Positions 20,069-30,704 of a DNA stretch of 64,000 nucleotides are shown piece by piece. Source of the stretch: CAWBCR01 sp963787375 (lineage in GTDB: Bacteria; Chloroflexota; Anaerolineae; Aggregatilineales; UBA3940); the NCBI GenBank assembly GCA_963787375.1, contig CAWBCR010000018.1, forward strand, positions 57,189 through 121,188, given 5' to 3'. A program made the position numbers and the translations under genes. A model generated the notes under the pieces. It saw only the letters and a list, made by a program, of their open reading frames with translations. It was not told the DNA's origin and made no database searches. How positions within the stretch are numbered: the first letter of the stretch is position 1; each line of letters opens with the position of its first letter.

Positions 20069-20097
20069 CTGACTTTATACGCAACCTGGTCTACAAT
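20069..20097 (+). promoter_or_regulatory. candidate sigma70 promoter of the DUF5667-like gene
   Basis: CTGACT, 17 nt, TACAAT: four of six -35 and five of six -10 consensus positions. It lies 130 nt before the chosen start in a relatively AT-rich 295-nt divergent region. Confidence 0.5.
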
Positions 20098-20226
20098 AAA
20101 TGCATCTAACACCATGCCGGGGTAGAATTGTCTCATTGATCCGGTGCAAGCCGGGCCTCCCTGTATCGTGAAACGTCAAATCGCGCAAAGTTGTTTGGCA
20201 TCGGATCAAGACAATGGGGGTGGATT

Positions 20227-21012
20227 ATGTTGGAAATCATTGCCGCTGTGCTGGTCGCGCTGATCGCTGCGACGACGGGCCTGGTGGTGGCATCAGATGG
20301 GGCCGGCCCCGGTGATCCGCTTTACGGCGTCGACCGGGCCGTTGAGCAGGTTCAGCTGGATCTGGCGTTCAGTCCGGAAGCGCGAGCTGAACTGCAAATC
20401 GCGTTCGCCAGGGAGCGGCTGGCGGAGTTCACAGCCGACCTGCAAAAGGGCGACAGCGCCAACGCGCAGGCTGCGCAGGCTGCTCTCGATCAGTCGATGG
20501 CGGCCATCCAGGCCTACCTGCAATCGGCGAGTCTGCCCGCCGGCGTCCAGGCCTCGCTTCAGTCGGAGGTTGCCGCCCTCCAGGATCAGCCCGGCGCGCC
20601 TCCTGTCGCGGTGGCGGCCGTTCAGCAGCGCAGCGACCCGCGCAACGGCAGCGCGGGCAGCTTCGGGGTTGCCGCTGCGCCTGTTGTCGATCCTCCGCCC
20701 GCCGCAACACCCGCCTCACAGGCGACCGAGATCGCCAGCGTGCTGGGCGCGCTGAACGCCTCCGGTAGCACCCCCACGTCCCAGACCGCGCCTGCTGCGG
20801 GGGATTCATCCATGAGAAATGCGTCGGGTTCTGGCGGTGGGGCGCAGACAGCGGTCGAGCCTGCTGCCAGCGCGACCCAGCCACCGGTTCAGGTCGCTGC
20901 CGTCCAGCCGGACTCGGGCGGCGGGCAGCCGCCGGTCCAGACAGTCGCCAGCCAGCCGAGTTCAGGCGGCGGTGGTCACCATTCAGGCGAGCACGAATCC
21001 GGCGATGACTAG
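20227..21012 (+). CDS. DUF5667-like membrane-anchored protein
   Basis: A 261-residue protein with one N-terminal transmembrane or signal-anchor helix (LEIIAAVLVALIAATTGLVV). It is followed by a DUF5667-like helical segment (PGDPLYGVDRAVEQVQLDLAFSPEAR...), an Ala/Gln-rich coiled region, and a long low-complexity tail rich in Pro, Ala, Ser and Gly ending in GGGGHHSGEHESGDD. The frame opens at 20191, but ATG 20227 with GGGGGTGG just before it fits better. Such proteins often accompany sigma or anti-sigma systems, yet no sigma factor is adjacent here. The function is unknown, possibly envelope-exposed; the His/Asp/Glu tail could bind metal. Confidence 0.7.
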   Translation: MLEIIAAVLVALIAATTGLVVASDGAGPGDPLYGVDRAVEQVQLDLAFSPEARAELQIAFARERLAEFTADLQKGDSANAQAAQAALDQSMAAIQAYLQSASLPAGVQASLQSEVAALQDQPGAPPVAVAAVQQRSDPRNGSAGSFGVAAAPVVDPPPAATPASQATEIASVLGALNASGSTPTSQTAPAAGDSSMRNASGSGGGAQTAVEPAASATQPPVQVAAVQPDSGGGQPPVQTVASQPSSGGGGHHSGEHESGDD

Positions 21013-21033
21013 ACAGCTTCACGCGGCATAGAT

Positions 21034-21078
21034 GCACACAAAAGGGCCTCCCAACATCCGGGAGGCCCTTTTGTGTGC
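21034..21078. terminator. strong bidirectional terminator
   Basis: A perfect 19-bp stem (21034-21052 with 21060-21078) around a 7-nt loop. AAAAGGGCC/GGCCCTTTT at its core gives an A-run and U-run for both directions. It separates two convergent genes. Confidence 0.93.
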
Positions 21079-21084
21079 AGTGAA

Positions 21085-21621
21085 TCACGCCCGGCGCTGG
21101 ACCCCGTAGCGAAGCTGCACCAGCCCGTTGGGGTACGGCGTCACCCTGTCGAGCACCAGCGCACGCGACGGCTCGCTGCCCCTGGACAGCGGAACACCGC
21201 TGCCCAGTATCACTGGGATGATTGTCAGGATCAGTGTGTCTATCAGGTCGGCCCGCCAGAACGCGGCGGCTACCTCCGAGCCACCCACCAGCCAGATATC
21301 TTTGTCCGACTGCCCCTTTAGCCGCTGCACCAGCGCCGTGACATCGCCATTGTATACCTCTATCGCCTTGCCTTCCGGCACGTCCGGCGACTGCCGCGAG
21401 ATCACGACCGTCGTCACGCCTTCATACGGCCACTCGCCAAAGCCCAGTGCCTGCTCGTACGTCCGCCGCCCGATGATCACCGCGCCCAGTGTCCGGTAGA
21501 AGGCGCTGTAGCCATAGTCCTCATCAGGCTGGTTGAAGGCCTCCAGCCAGCCCACACCCCCATCCGCATCGGCGATGTAGCCGTCGAGACTGACAGCGAT
21601 GTAGTACACCACCTCGCTCAT
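21085..21621 (-). CDS. dihydrofolate reductase family protein (RibD C-terminal-like)
   Basis: A 178-residue protein of the DHFR/RibD-C superfamily: VVYYIAVSLDGYIAD at the N-terminus, IIGRRTYEQALGFGEWPY in the NADPH-binding region, and IWLVGGSEVAAAFWRADLIDTLILT near the C-terminus. Members of this group (YyaP/YwjB-like) are small NADPH-binding reductases of uncertain substrate and are not the cell's main dihydrofolate reductase. It stands alone, with a strong terminator directly after it. Confidence 0.9.
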   Translation of the reverse strand: MSEVVYYIAVSLDGYIADADGGVGWLEAFNQPDEDYGYSAFYRTLGAVIIGRRTYEQALGFGEWPYEGVTTVVISRQSPDVPEGKAIEVYNGDVTALVQRLKGQSDKDIWLVGGSEVAAAFWRADLIDTLILTIIPVILGSGVPLSRGSEPSRALVLDRVTPYPNGLVQLRYGVQRRA

Positions 21622-21662
21622 ACTCCCCCCTCTTTGACCAGATCACCCCTCACACACGTGAA

Positions 21663-21690
21663 GCCCCCTGACCCTCACGCGTCAGGGGGC
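21663..21690. terminator. hairpin after fadA
   Basis: GCCCCCTGAC (21663-21672) pairs with GTCAGGGGGC (21681-21690), a 10-bp stem with an 8-nt loop, just downstream of the minus-strand fadA stop. There is no strong U-run. Confidence 0.6.
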
Positions 21691-21713
21691 ACAAACCACA
21701 GAGCTAGCAAACG

Positions 21714-22895
21714 CTAATTTACCCGCTCGAAGATCCCCGCCGCGCCCATCCCGCCGCCGATGCACATCGTCACCATGCCCAGCGACACGTCGCGGCGCTC
21801 CATCTCGTTCATCAGTTGCACGGTCAGCTTGGCCCCGGTGCAGCCCAGCGGGTGCCCCAGCGCGATCGCACCGCCGTTGACGTTGAGCTTGTCCATGTCG
21901 AGCCCCAGGTTGCGGCTGACAGCCACAGCCTGCGACGCGAACGCCTCGTTCAGCTCGATCAGCTCCAGGTCGCTCTGCGCGATCCCGGCCAGCTTGAGGG
22001 CCTTCGGCACCGCCTCGATGGGCCCAATGCCCATCACCTCCGGGCGGACCCCCGCCACGGCGAAGTTGCGGAATGTGAGCCGTGGCTTCAGACCCAGCAA
22101 CTCCGCCTTCTCGCGAGACATGACGATCACCCCTGCCGCGCCGTCAGACAGCGGCGAGGAGTTGCCCGCCGTCACCGAGCCGCCCGGCTTGAACACCGGC
22201 TTGAGCTTGGCCAGCCCTTCGACAGTCGTGTCGGCCCGCAGGTGCTCGTCCCGGTCAAAGACCATCGACTTGCTGCACCGCTCGCCGTCCTCGTACCACA
22301 CCTCCTCGAACTGATATGGCACGACCTGTCCGGCAAAGCGATCCGCCTCCCACGCCGCGACGGCTTTCATCTGGCTGTGGTAGGCGTACTCGTCCTGCGC
22401 CTGGCGGCTCACCTCGTATTCGTCTGCGACGTGCTCGGCGGTCAGACCCATGGCCATGTACACGCCGGGGTCGTTCTCCGCCAGGTACGGGTTGGGCGAG
22501 ATGCGCAGGCCCGTCATCGGCACCAGGCTCATCGTCTCCATCCCGCCGGCGATGATCACCTCGGCATCGCCGGCCATGATCCGGTACGCGGCTGACGCTA
22601 TCGACTGCAGGCCCGACGAGCAGAAACGGTTGATCGTCACGCCCGGCACGCTGACCGGCAGTCCCGCACGCAGCAGCACCTGCCGCGCGATGTTTAGCCC
22701 CTGCGTGCCTTCCGGCATCGCGCAGCCAATCTCCACGTCGTCGACCTCTGCCGGGTCGAGCGCGCCTGCGGTGCGCTGCATCAGCTCCATGATCACGGTC
22801 GCCATCATTTCGTCGGCGCGGACGTTGCGGGTAGTGCCCTTCTTCGCCCGCCCGACGGCGGTCCGTACACCTTCTACAATCACTGCTTCATGCAT
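21714..22895 (-). CDS. fadA: acetyl-CoA C-acyltransferase (thiolase), beta-oxidation
   Basis: Thiolytic cleavage of 3-ketoacyl-CoA to acetyl-CoA and a shortened acyl-CoA. The 393-residue protein has all three thiolase signatures: the nucleophilic cysteine in VTINRFCSSGLQSI, the NGGAIALGHPLGCTGAK histidine motif, and the second active-site cysteine in TMCIGGGMGAAGIFE. It starts 25 nt after the fadN stop, so the two form the classic fadN-fadA operon. A GC-rich hairpin follows. Confidence 0.96.
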   Translation of the reverse strand: MHEAVIVEGVRTAVGRAKKGTTRNVRADEMMATVIMELMQRTAGALDPAEVDDVEIGCAMPEGTQGLNIARQVLLRAGLPVSVPGVTINRFCSSGLQSIASAAYRIMAGDAEVIIAGGMETMSLVPMTGLRISPNPYLAENDPGVYMAMGLTAEHVADEYEVSRQAQDEYAYHSQMKAVAAWEADRFAGQVVPYQFEEVWYEDGERCSKSMVFDRDEHLRADTTVEGLAKLKPVFKPGGSVTAGNSSPLSDGAAGVIVMSREKAELLGLKPRLTFRNFAVAGVRPEVMGIGPIEAVPKALKLAGIAQSDLELIELNEAFASQAVAVSRNLGLDMDKLNVNGGAIALGHPLGCTGAKLTVQLMNEMERRDVSLGMVTMCIGGGMGAAGIFERVN

Positions 22896-22920
22896 GTGCT
22901 TATTCTCCGTGTTGCTGTCG

Positions 22921-25354
<2,434 letters not shown>

Positions 25355-25420
25355 AAGGTTGCACTCCTGTTAGCATGTGTCCGGTAAATGCCTGACGGGT
25401 GCGAATGGCGATGCACCTCA

Positions 25421-25449
25421 ATTAAATCACAAGTCTGCTGCTAATTCAA
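25421..25449 (-). promoter_or_regulatory. sigma70-type promoter of fadN-fadA
   Basis: On the minus strand TTGAAT, exactly 17 nt, TTTAAT, about 67 nt upstream of the fadN start. Both hexamers match consensus at four or five positions. It is directly downstream of a 20-bp palindrome. Confidence 0.6.
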
Positions 25450-25450
25450 G

Positions 25451-25470
25451 CCTACCGTCCGGTCGGTAGG
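25451..25470. promoter_or_regulatory. operator-like palindrome, probable TetR-family fatty-acid regulator site
   Basis: CCTACCGTCCGGTCGGTAGG is a 20-bp palindrome with a single mismatched pair and ends 1 nt from the -35 of the fadN promoter. A T6 run follows on the plus strand, so it resembles a terminator, but no plus-strand gene ends here. ACCG/CGGT half-sites of this kind are typical of TetR-type acyl-CoA-responsive repressors. The regulator itself is not in the window. Confidence 0.55.
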
Positions 25471-25603
25471 TTTTTTCGGGGGAAAATAGTCCACGGGTAC
25501 AGGGGCAGCAACACTGCGCAGAGAATGTGATAAACTATAAGCATTCGTGACTGGCGTCCAAACTCACTATCCGGCCAGACGGCACAGGGGCAGTTGCAGC
25601 TAT

Positions 25604-26854
25604 ATGATCGGTCAGACGCTCAAAGAACGTTACCACATCTACGACAGGCTCGGCACCGGCGGCGCAGCGACCGTCTACCTGGGCCGCGATTCGGACACCG
25701 GCCTGATGGTCGTGATCAAGGTCGTCCATGCGCACCTGGTCAACGACAAGTTCATGGGCCGATTTCAGCGCGAGATCGACCTGCTGCGGCAGATCGACAA
25801 CCCATACGTCGTCAAGCTGTACGACTGGGCGCTGCGCGAATATGAGCCGGAGATGAAGCAGACGCTCAGCTACATCGTCGCCGAGTTCATCGAGGGCCAT
25901 ACGCTGGCCGACATCATCGACACGCGCGGTGCGCTCAACGAGCCTGACGCGCTGGCGATTGCCCGCCAGGTGGCGCTGGGGCTGGATTCCATCCACAGGC
26001 AGGGGATCATCCACCGCGACATCAAGTCGCAGAACATCATGATCACCCCCGAAAACGAGGCCAAGCTGATCGACTTTGGCATCGCCAAGGGCCAGGATAC
26101 CGCCGCGCTGACCGGTTCCTCGCAGTTCGCCGGGACGCTGTACTACGCGTCTCCGGAGCAGATACTGGAGTCGCACACCGTCGATCAGCGTACCGACATC
26201 TACGCGCTGGGCGTGGTGCTGTACGAGATGCTCACTGCCACGCTGCCGGTCAAGGCGCGCGAGATCGGCACGGTGGCCTCCAAAGTCATCGCCGGCGACC
26301 TCGACCCGATCACTGGCGTGTCGCAGCCGGTTGAGGCGCTGGTCAACAACATGATCGCGCTCAGAATCGGCGACCGCATCCCGACCGCGATGGGCGTCGT
26401 GAAGCGCATTGAGGAGATCTCTGGCGGCGCGCGCGAGCCGGTGCTGGCCGACATCAACCTGCCCCAGACGACCACCTCCATGCACCCCATGGATCTCTCT
26501 GGCGTCCCGGCCCCCAGGGCCCCGCTGCCGATGGGCTTCCTGGTGACCGAATCGGGCATGGCGATCCCACTTGACGGGACGGAGATGATCGTCGGGCGCA
26601 GCCATCCCCGTGATACAGCCGTGCCCGACGTCGACCTGTGGGTGCTGGGGTTGGAAAACGCCCGCACGGCCTCGCGGCGGCACTGCCGGGTTTTCCGCGA
26701 GGAGGGTACATTCTACGTGGAAGACCTGGGCAGCATGAACGGCACCCGGCTCAACGAGGCTGCCCTGGATGCCGGCGTCCCGACCCGCCTGAACAGCGGC
26801 GACCGGATCGAAGTCGGCCAGGTCGTGTTGATCTTCCAGAACACCCAGCCGTAG
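25604..26854 (+). CDS. serine/threonine protein kinase with C-terminal FHA domain
   Basis: A 416-residue Hanks-type kinase. Visible elements are the P-loop LGTGGAATVYLG (16-27), the ATP-binding lysine K39, the catalytic loop HRDIKSQN (137-144), DFG at 157-159 and the YYASPEQI activation segment. After a proline-rich linker a phosphothreonine-binding FHA domain (about 320-410) carries GRSHP, SRRHCR and DLGSMNGTRLNE. There is no transmembrane helix or extracellular sensor, so it is cytosolic. The frame opens at GTG 25547, but ATG 25604 places the start just before the kinase domain. It diverges from fadN; kinase plus FHA on one chain suggests self-recognition or scaffolding of phosphorylated partners. 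Confidence 0.92.
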   Translation: MIGQTLKERYHIYDRLGTGGAATVYLGRDSDTGLMVVIKVVHAHLVNDKFMGRFQREIDLLRQIDNPYVVKLYDWALREYEPEMKQTLSYIVAEFIEGHTLADIIDTRGALNEPDALAIARQVALGLDSIHRQGIIHRDIKSQNIMITPENEAKLIDFGIAKGQDTAALTGSSQFAGTLYYASPEQILESHTVDQRTDIYALGVVLYEMLTATLPVKAREIGTVASKVIAGDLDPITGVSQPVEALVNNMIALRIGDRIPTAMGVVKRIEEISGGAREPVLADINLPQTTTSMHPMDLSGVPAPRAPLPMGFLVTESGMAIPLDGTEMIVGRSHPRDTAVPDVDLWVLGLENARTASRRHCRVFREEGTFYVEDLGSMNGTRLNEAALDAGVPTRLNSGDRIEVGQVVLIFQNTQP

Positions 26855-26917
26855 CTGGCTTGTGTGCCGTTCCTTGCATGTGATGGATCTCGTCAGATTG
26901 GTTGAGGGCTTATTGTA

Positions 26918-28069
26918 ATGGCTGAGTATCCCATCTATCTCGACTATAACGCGACCACACCCGTCGACCGGGAAGCCGCGCAGGCGATGATCCCCTATCT
27001 GACCGAGCATTTCGGCAACCCGTCGAGCGCGCATGCCTACGGCGCGGCGGCACATGCCGCCGTCGACCAGGCCCGCGTGCACGTGGCGGCGCTGCTGGGC
27101 TGCGATCCAGAAGACCTGATCTTCACCAGCGGCGGCACCGAGTCGAATAACACCGTCATCAAGGGCGTGGCGGAGACCCACAGCGTGCGTGGCCGGCACA
27201 TCATTACCTCGGCGATTGAGCATCCCGCCGTGCTGGAGCCGTGCGACTGGCTGGCCCGGCGTGGATTCGAGATCAGCGTACTTCCGGTGGACGAGTATGG
27301 GCGCGTCGACCCGGCGCAGGTTGAGCAGGCGCTGCGGCCCGACACAATCCTCGTCTCGATCATGATGGCCAACAACGAGGTCGGCACCGTCCAGCCCATC
27401 GCCGAGATCGCGGCGCTGGCGCACGAGCGCGGCGCGCTGGTCCATACCGATGCCGCGCAGGCGGTTGGCAAGCTGCCGGTCGACGTGAAGGCGTTGGATG
27501 TCGATTTTCTGTCGCTGGCCGGGCATAAGCTGTATGCGCCCAAAGGCATCGGGGCACTGTATGTGCGGGCGGGCGTGGGCCTGCCCAAGTTCATGCACGG
27601 CGCGTCACATGAATTGAACCGGCGGGCAGGCACCGAGAACGTGCCAGAGATCGTCGGGCTGGGCGAGGCGGCGCGGGTGGCGCTGCGCGACATGGACTCG
27701 AATATCGCCCACATGCGCACCATGCGCGACCGCCTGTGGAACGGGCTCGACAGGCGGCTGGCGGACATTCGCCGCAACGGCCATCTCGAATACGCGCTGC
27801 CCAATACGCTGAGCGTCAGCTTCCGGGACGTCAACGCCAACGACCTGCTCGACGTCATCGGCGGGCAGGTGGCAGCCTCGGCAGGCGCGGCCTGCCACGC
27901 CGATCTGGTCACGCTGTCTGCCGTGCTGGAGGCGATGCACGTGCCGCTGGAATACGCGCGCGGCACGCTGCGCCTGTCGGCAGGCAAGCTGACGACTGAG
28001 GCGGAGGTCGACACGGCAGTCGACACGATTGTCGAAGCGGTGGGCCGCCTGCGGCAGGCCGATCAATAG
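26918..28069 (+). CDS. cysteine desulfurase (NifS/IscS class V aminotransferase)
   Basis: PLP enzyme that takes sulfur from cysteine for Fe-S cluster or thio-cofactor assembly. The 383-residue protein opens with IYLDYNATTPVDREA, has FTSGGTESNNT in the PLP pocket, the PLP lysine in SLAGHKLYAPKGIG (about residue 205), and the persulfide cysteine in ASAGAACHAD (about residue 326). The NifS-like short catalytic loop suggests a group I enzyme. It is the only cysteine desulfurase in the window; an Nfu-type carrier is encoded 3.4 kb downstream. It is 63 nt after the kinase gene on the same strand. Confidence 0.94.
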   Translation: MAEYPIYLDYNATTPVDREAAQAMIPYLTEHFGNPSSAHAYGAAAHAAVDQARVHVAALLGCDPEDLIFTSGGTESNNTVIKGVAETHSVRGRHIITSAIEHPAVLEPCDWLARRGFEISVLPVDEYGRVDPAQVEQALRPDTILVSIMMANNEVGTVQPIAEIAALAHERGALVHTDAAQAVGKLPVDVKALDVDFLSLAGHKLYAPKGIGALYVRAGVGLPKFMHGASHELNRRAGTENVPEIVGLGEAARVALRDMDSNIAHMRTMRDRLWNGLDRRLADIRRNGHLEYALPNTLSVSFRDVNANDLLDVIGGQVAASAGAACHADLVTLSAVLEAMHVPLEYARGTLRLSAGKLTTEAEVDTAVDTIVEAVGRLRQADQ

Positions 28070-28140
28070 AATGACCTCAAATCGGGTGAGGCTGCTTCCA
28101 GACTCCCCTATTGGCGCATGTGCCAGAGTGGACGAACGTT

Positions 28141-28785
28141 ATGTCAGATCAAAATGAGTGGGTGAGCCTGGGAGAAGCAGCCGACATCCTGGGCGTGCAC
28201 CCTTCGACCGTTCGGCACTGGGCAGACAGCGGTGAGCTGCCTTCACAGCGCACGCCCGGCGGGCACCGCCGCTTCAGGCGGCGCGATTTGCAGCAGTTAG
28301 CCAGCTCGCAGCCGGGCTCCGGCGAGATGGCCCCTGCCGAGGCCCAGTTGATGATGCAGAGCGCGCTGGGCCGCGCCCGGCTGGAAGTCAGCGGTGGGCA
28401 GCTTGAGGGCCAGTCCTGGTATGACCGCCTCGACGAGCAGGCGCGCCGCACGCATCGCCAGTTGGGTCGCCGCCTGCTGGAGCTGCTGACTCGTTATCTG
28501 GCCGATGCCGACGATGATAGCAGCCTGTTTGAAGAGGTGCGCCAGCTTGGCCGCGAGTATGCAGTGCTGTCGCGCGACCAGAACATGAGCCTGGCCGACT
28601 CGGTGCGCGCCTTCCTGTTCTTCCGTGACCTGCTCACTGACAGCGTTATTCAGTTGGCGGAGATGCTCAGCCTGCACACACCCGGCGACTGGGGTGACCG
28701 TCTGCGGCAGGTCAACAGCATGACGGACGAGCTGCTGCTGGAGCTGATCGAGGAATACGAGCAGCCGCAGGGCCGCAGCGAGTAG
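28141..28785 (+). CDS. MerR/excisionase-like helix-turn-helix regulator
   Basis: A 214-residue DNA-binding protein. The N-terminal 55 residues are a winged HTH of the MerR/BldC-excisionase type (WVSLGEAADILGVHPSTVRHWADSGELPSQRTPGGHRRFRRRDLQ, given here as a description of residues about 6-50). The C-terminal 140 residues are helical, with an RsbRD/globin-like sensor look (RRTHRQLGRRLLELLTRY), and could bind a ligand or dimerise. An in-frame TTG start at 28111 is also possible. It follows the cysteine desulfurase by 71 nt and directly precedes the TlpA-like gene. Confidence 0.8.
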   Translation: MSDQNEWVSLGEAADILGVHPSTVRHWADSGELPSQRTPGGHRRFRRRDLQQLASSQPGSGEMAPAEAQLMMQSALGRARLEVSGGQLEGQSWYDRLDEQARRTHRQLGRRLLELLTRYLADADDDSSLFEEVRQLGREYAVLSRDQNMSLADSVRAFLFFRDLLTDSVIQLAEMLSLHTPGDWGDRLRQVNSMTDELLLELIEEYEQPQGRSE

Positions 28786-28789
28786 TCCG

Positions 28790-29331
28790 ATGCCCAGACG
28801 CCGTTTCGATTGGATTATCCTGTCTATTGTCGTGGCCGTGCTGGGCGCGGCCTGGGTCGGCGTGAACCGCGTCGAGGCCAGCGCCGCTGGCGCGGCAGGC
28901 GGCCCCCCTTCGGCAGAGATCGGTCGCCCCGCGCCCGACTTCGCGCTGACCACGACGGGCGGCGAGACCGTCCACCTCAGCGACTATCGCGGCCAGGCGG
29001 TGGTGCTGAACTTCTGGGCGACGTGGTGCCCGCCCTGCCGCGCCGAGATCCCCGGCATGCAGGCCGCCTCGGCGGCGTACGCCGGCAGCGTGTTGTGCTG
29101 GGCGTCGACGTGCAGGAGAGCGCGCAGCAGGTCGGCGGCTTTGTGGCGTTTCATGCCATGACCTACCCGGTGCTGCTCGACCCACCGCCGAAGTCGCGCG
29201 GACCTACGCGGTGCGGGCTTTCCCCACCACTTATTTCATCGACGAGCACGGCGTGGTCACCGCCATATAATCCAAGCGGCCTGAACCAGCCGCTGCTCTT
29301 CACCCGCATCGACAGGCTGATAGGTCGCTGA
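28790..29331 (+). pseudogene. TlpA-like thioredoxin-fold protein, frame broken by three indels
   Basis: Membrane-anchored thiol-disulfide oxidoreductase of the TlpA/ResA group. An N-terminal signal anchor (WIILSIVVAVLGAAWVGV) is followed by RPAPDFALTT and the active site FWATWCPPCRAEIP with a CPPC pair. After about 29093 the protein continues in a second frame (VVLGVDVQESAQQVGGFVAFHAM) and after about 29183 in a third (TAEVARTYAVRAFPTTYFIDEHGVVTA). From about 29270 it returns to the second frame (GGLNQPLLFTRIDRLIG) and ends at 29331. The conserved sequence on both sides of each break implies sequence error or very recent decay. It is 4 nt from the regulator stop and next to an Lgt-like gene. 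Confidence 0.82.
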
Positions 29332-30089
29332 TGCTGCCCATTCTCCAGATTGGCCCCCTGACGCTTCGCACGCCCGGTCTGACCCTGCTGGCCGGGTTGT
29401 GGATCGGGCTGGAGGTCGCATCGCGCGAGGGGGCGCGGCGCGGCATCGACCCCAACAAGGTCTACAACCTCGGCTTATGGCGCTGATCGCCGGGCTGCTG
29501 GGTGCGCGGCTGGGGTTTGTCGCGCTGCACTTCAGGCTGTACGCGCACATCACGCCCTGGACACGGCTGCTTGGCTCGGTGTTCTCCCCCACGCCGGGCA
29601 CCGAAAACGGGTGGGCCGGCCTGCTCGTGGCGGTAGCGGTGATAGTCTATCTGCTCGCGCCGCTGGCGGGTCACCCCCTGGCCCTGGCGGACTCCTTCGC
29701 TCCGGGCCTTGCTATTATGGCGTCGCATCGGCTGGTCAACTTGTTGAGCGGCAACTGGACGGGGTGGAAACGTCTGCCGTGGGGCATCGACCTGTGGGGG
29801 CGGCGCGCCATCCACCCAGATTTATCTGGCACTCGGCGCGGCGGCGGCCTTTGGGCGCTGTGGCGGCTGCGCAAGAACGGCTGCCGCCTGGCACGCTGAT
29901 CCAGGTGCTGGTGATCCTCAGCCTGACGATCTTGCTGGTCGAGCCGCTCCGCGCCGACAGCCCGGTGCTGGCGCCGGGGCTGCGCGCGTGGCAGGTGATC
30001 GTGCCGTAGTGGCGCTGGCCGGCGCGCTGGCCGGGTTCGCGGCGCGTGCGCCGCCCAGCCCGACAGCCCGTAGCCGGGCGAAAAGGTGA
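29331..30089 (+). pseudogene. prolipoprotein diacylglyceryl transferase (Lgt)-family protein, several frameshifts
   Basis: A polytopic membrane protein spread over three frames. The start MLPILQIGPLTLRTPGL, the segment YNLGL-MALIAGLLGARLGFVALHF, GLLVAVAVIVYLLAPL, a GN...LPWGIDLWG-RRHPTQIYLAL segment and a C-terminal TLIQVLVILSLTILLVEPL resemble Lgt-family proteins; the HP-x-Q-x-Y element matches the family's HPxxLY motif. Breaks occur near 29475, 29715-29830, 29885 and 30000. The end at about 30089 is reconstructed. Because several catalytic positions fall in the damaged stretch I cannot say whether it would be active. It follows the TlpA-like gene directly. Confidence 0.65.
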
Positions 30090-30193
30090 GCGTGCTCTAT
30101 AACGAGGTATACTCCCTGGTGAGCCGTCGTAACCGGTAAAGACAGGATTATCGATGAAAGGCTGTTTTCACGTGAACTCAGGTTTTGCTTGAC

Positions 30194-30689
30194 ATGCCGT
30201 TCATCCGGCGGGTGCGCCGCAATCACGGGCTTGGAGCACGCCACCATACACCTGCTTTCAGACAGGATTGCCAATCTGAGCATGGTGGGTCGCTCCGATA
30301 CGGGCGGCTTCTGGCTGTCGGCGACGTCACGACCGAGGACGTCGAGGCCGCCTCGTCGCGGGCGCTGGAGCGGATGCGCGGCGGCGAGCACCAGTTGGCC
30401 ATTCACCCCCAACTGCGGCACTAACCTGGTGACCGTGGCCGTGCTCGGCACGGCAGCGACGCTCATCGCGCTGGCCGGCTCGGAACGGGAGCAGTACGGC
30501 AAGATCAGCCGCATCCCGCTGATCGCGTTGGGGCTGTTGATCGCGCTGGTGTTCGGTCAGCCGCTGGGGCTCAAGCTCCAGCAGTATGTCACCACGCTGG
30601 GCGATCCCGGCGACCTGGAGATCGTACGCGTTCGCCGGGTTAACCAGGGCAGTCTGACCGTCCACCGCGTCGAGACCCACTCGTCGTAG
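30194..30689 (+). pseudogene. DUF6391-like membrane protein, three frameshifts
   Basis: A protein of about 165 residues when repaired. The recognisable parts are MPFIRRVRRNHGL-EHATIHLLSDR, then LSMVGRSDTGGFWL, then GDVTTEDVEAA...ALERMRGGEHQLAIHP-NCGTNLVT, followed by one or two transmembrane helices (AVLGTAATLIALAG and IPLIALGLLIALVF) and a short soluble end. These match DUF6391, a family known to me from Chloroflexota and cyanobacteria with unknown function. Breaks lie at about 30228 (extra base), about 30318, and in the C5 run at about 30407. The His/Glu and NCGTN motifs suggest a metal or catalytic site, but no function is established. Confidence 0.65.
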
Positions 30690-30704
30690 CCAGGGGCTGC
30701 CGGC

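Noticed and set aside
25451..25476. Palindrome plus T6 as a rho-independent terminator
   Set aside because: No plus-strand gene ends before it; it lies between divergent genes next to a promoter, so an operator fits better.
25535..27598. A 687-codon open frame on the minus strand across the kinase and cysteine desulfurase genes
   Set aside because: Its product is His/Arg/Asp/Gln-rich without any family motif, and both plus-strand genes below it have full catalytic motifs. Long antisense frames are expected at this GC content.
28790..30690. Programmed ribosomal frameshifting in the TlpA/Lgt/DUF6391 region
   Set aside because: The breaks are numerous, go in both directions and lack a common slippery site or pseudoknot. 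Programmed events are usually single.
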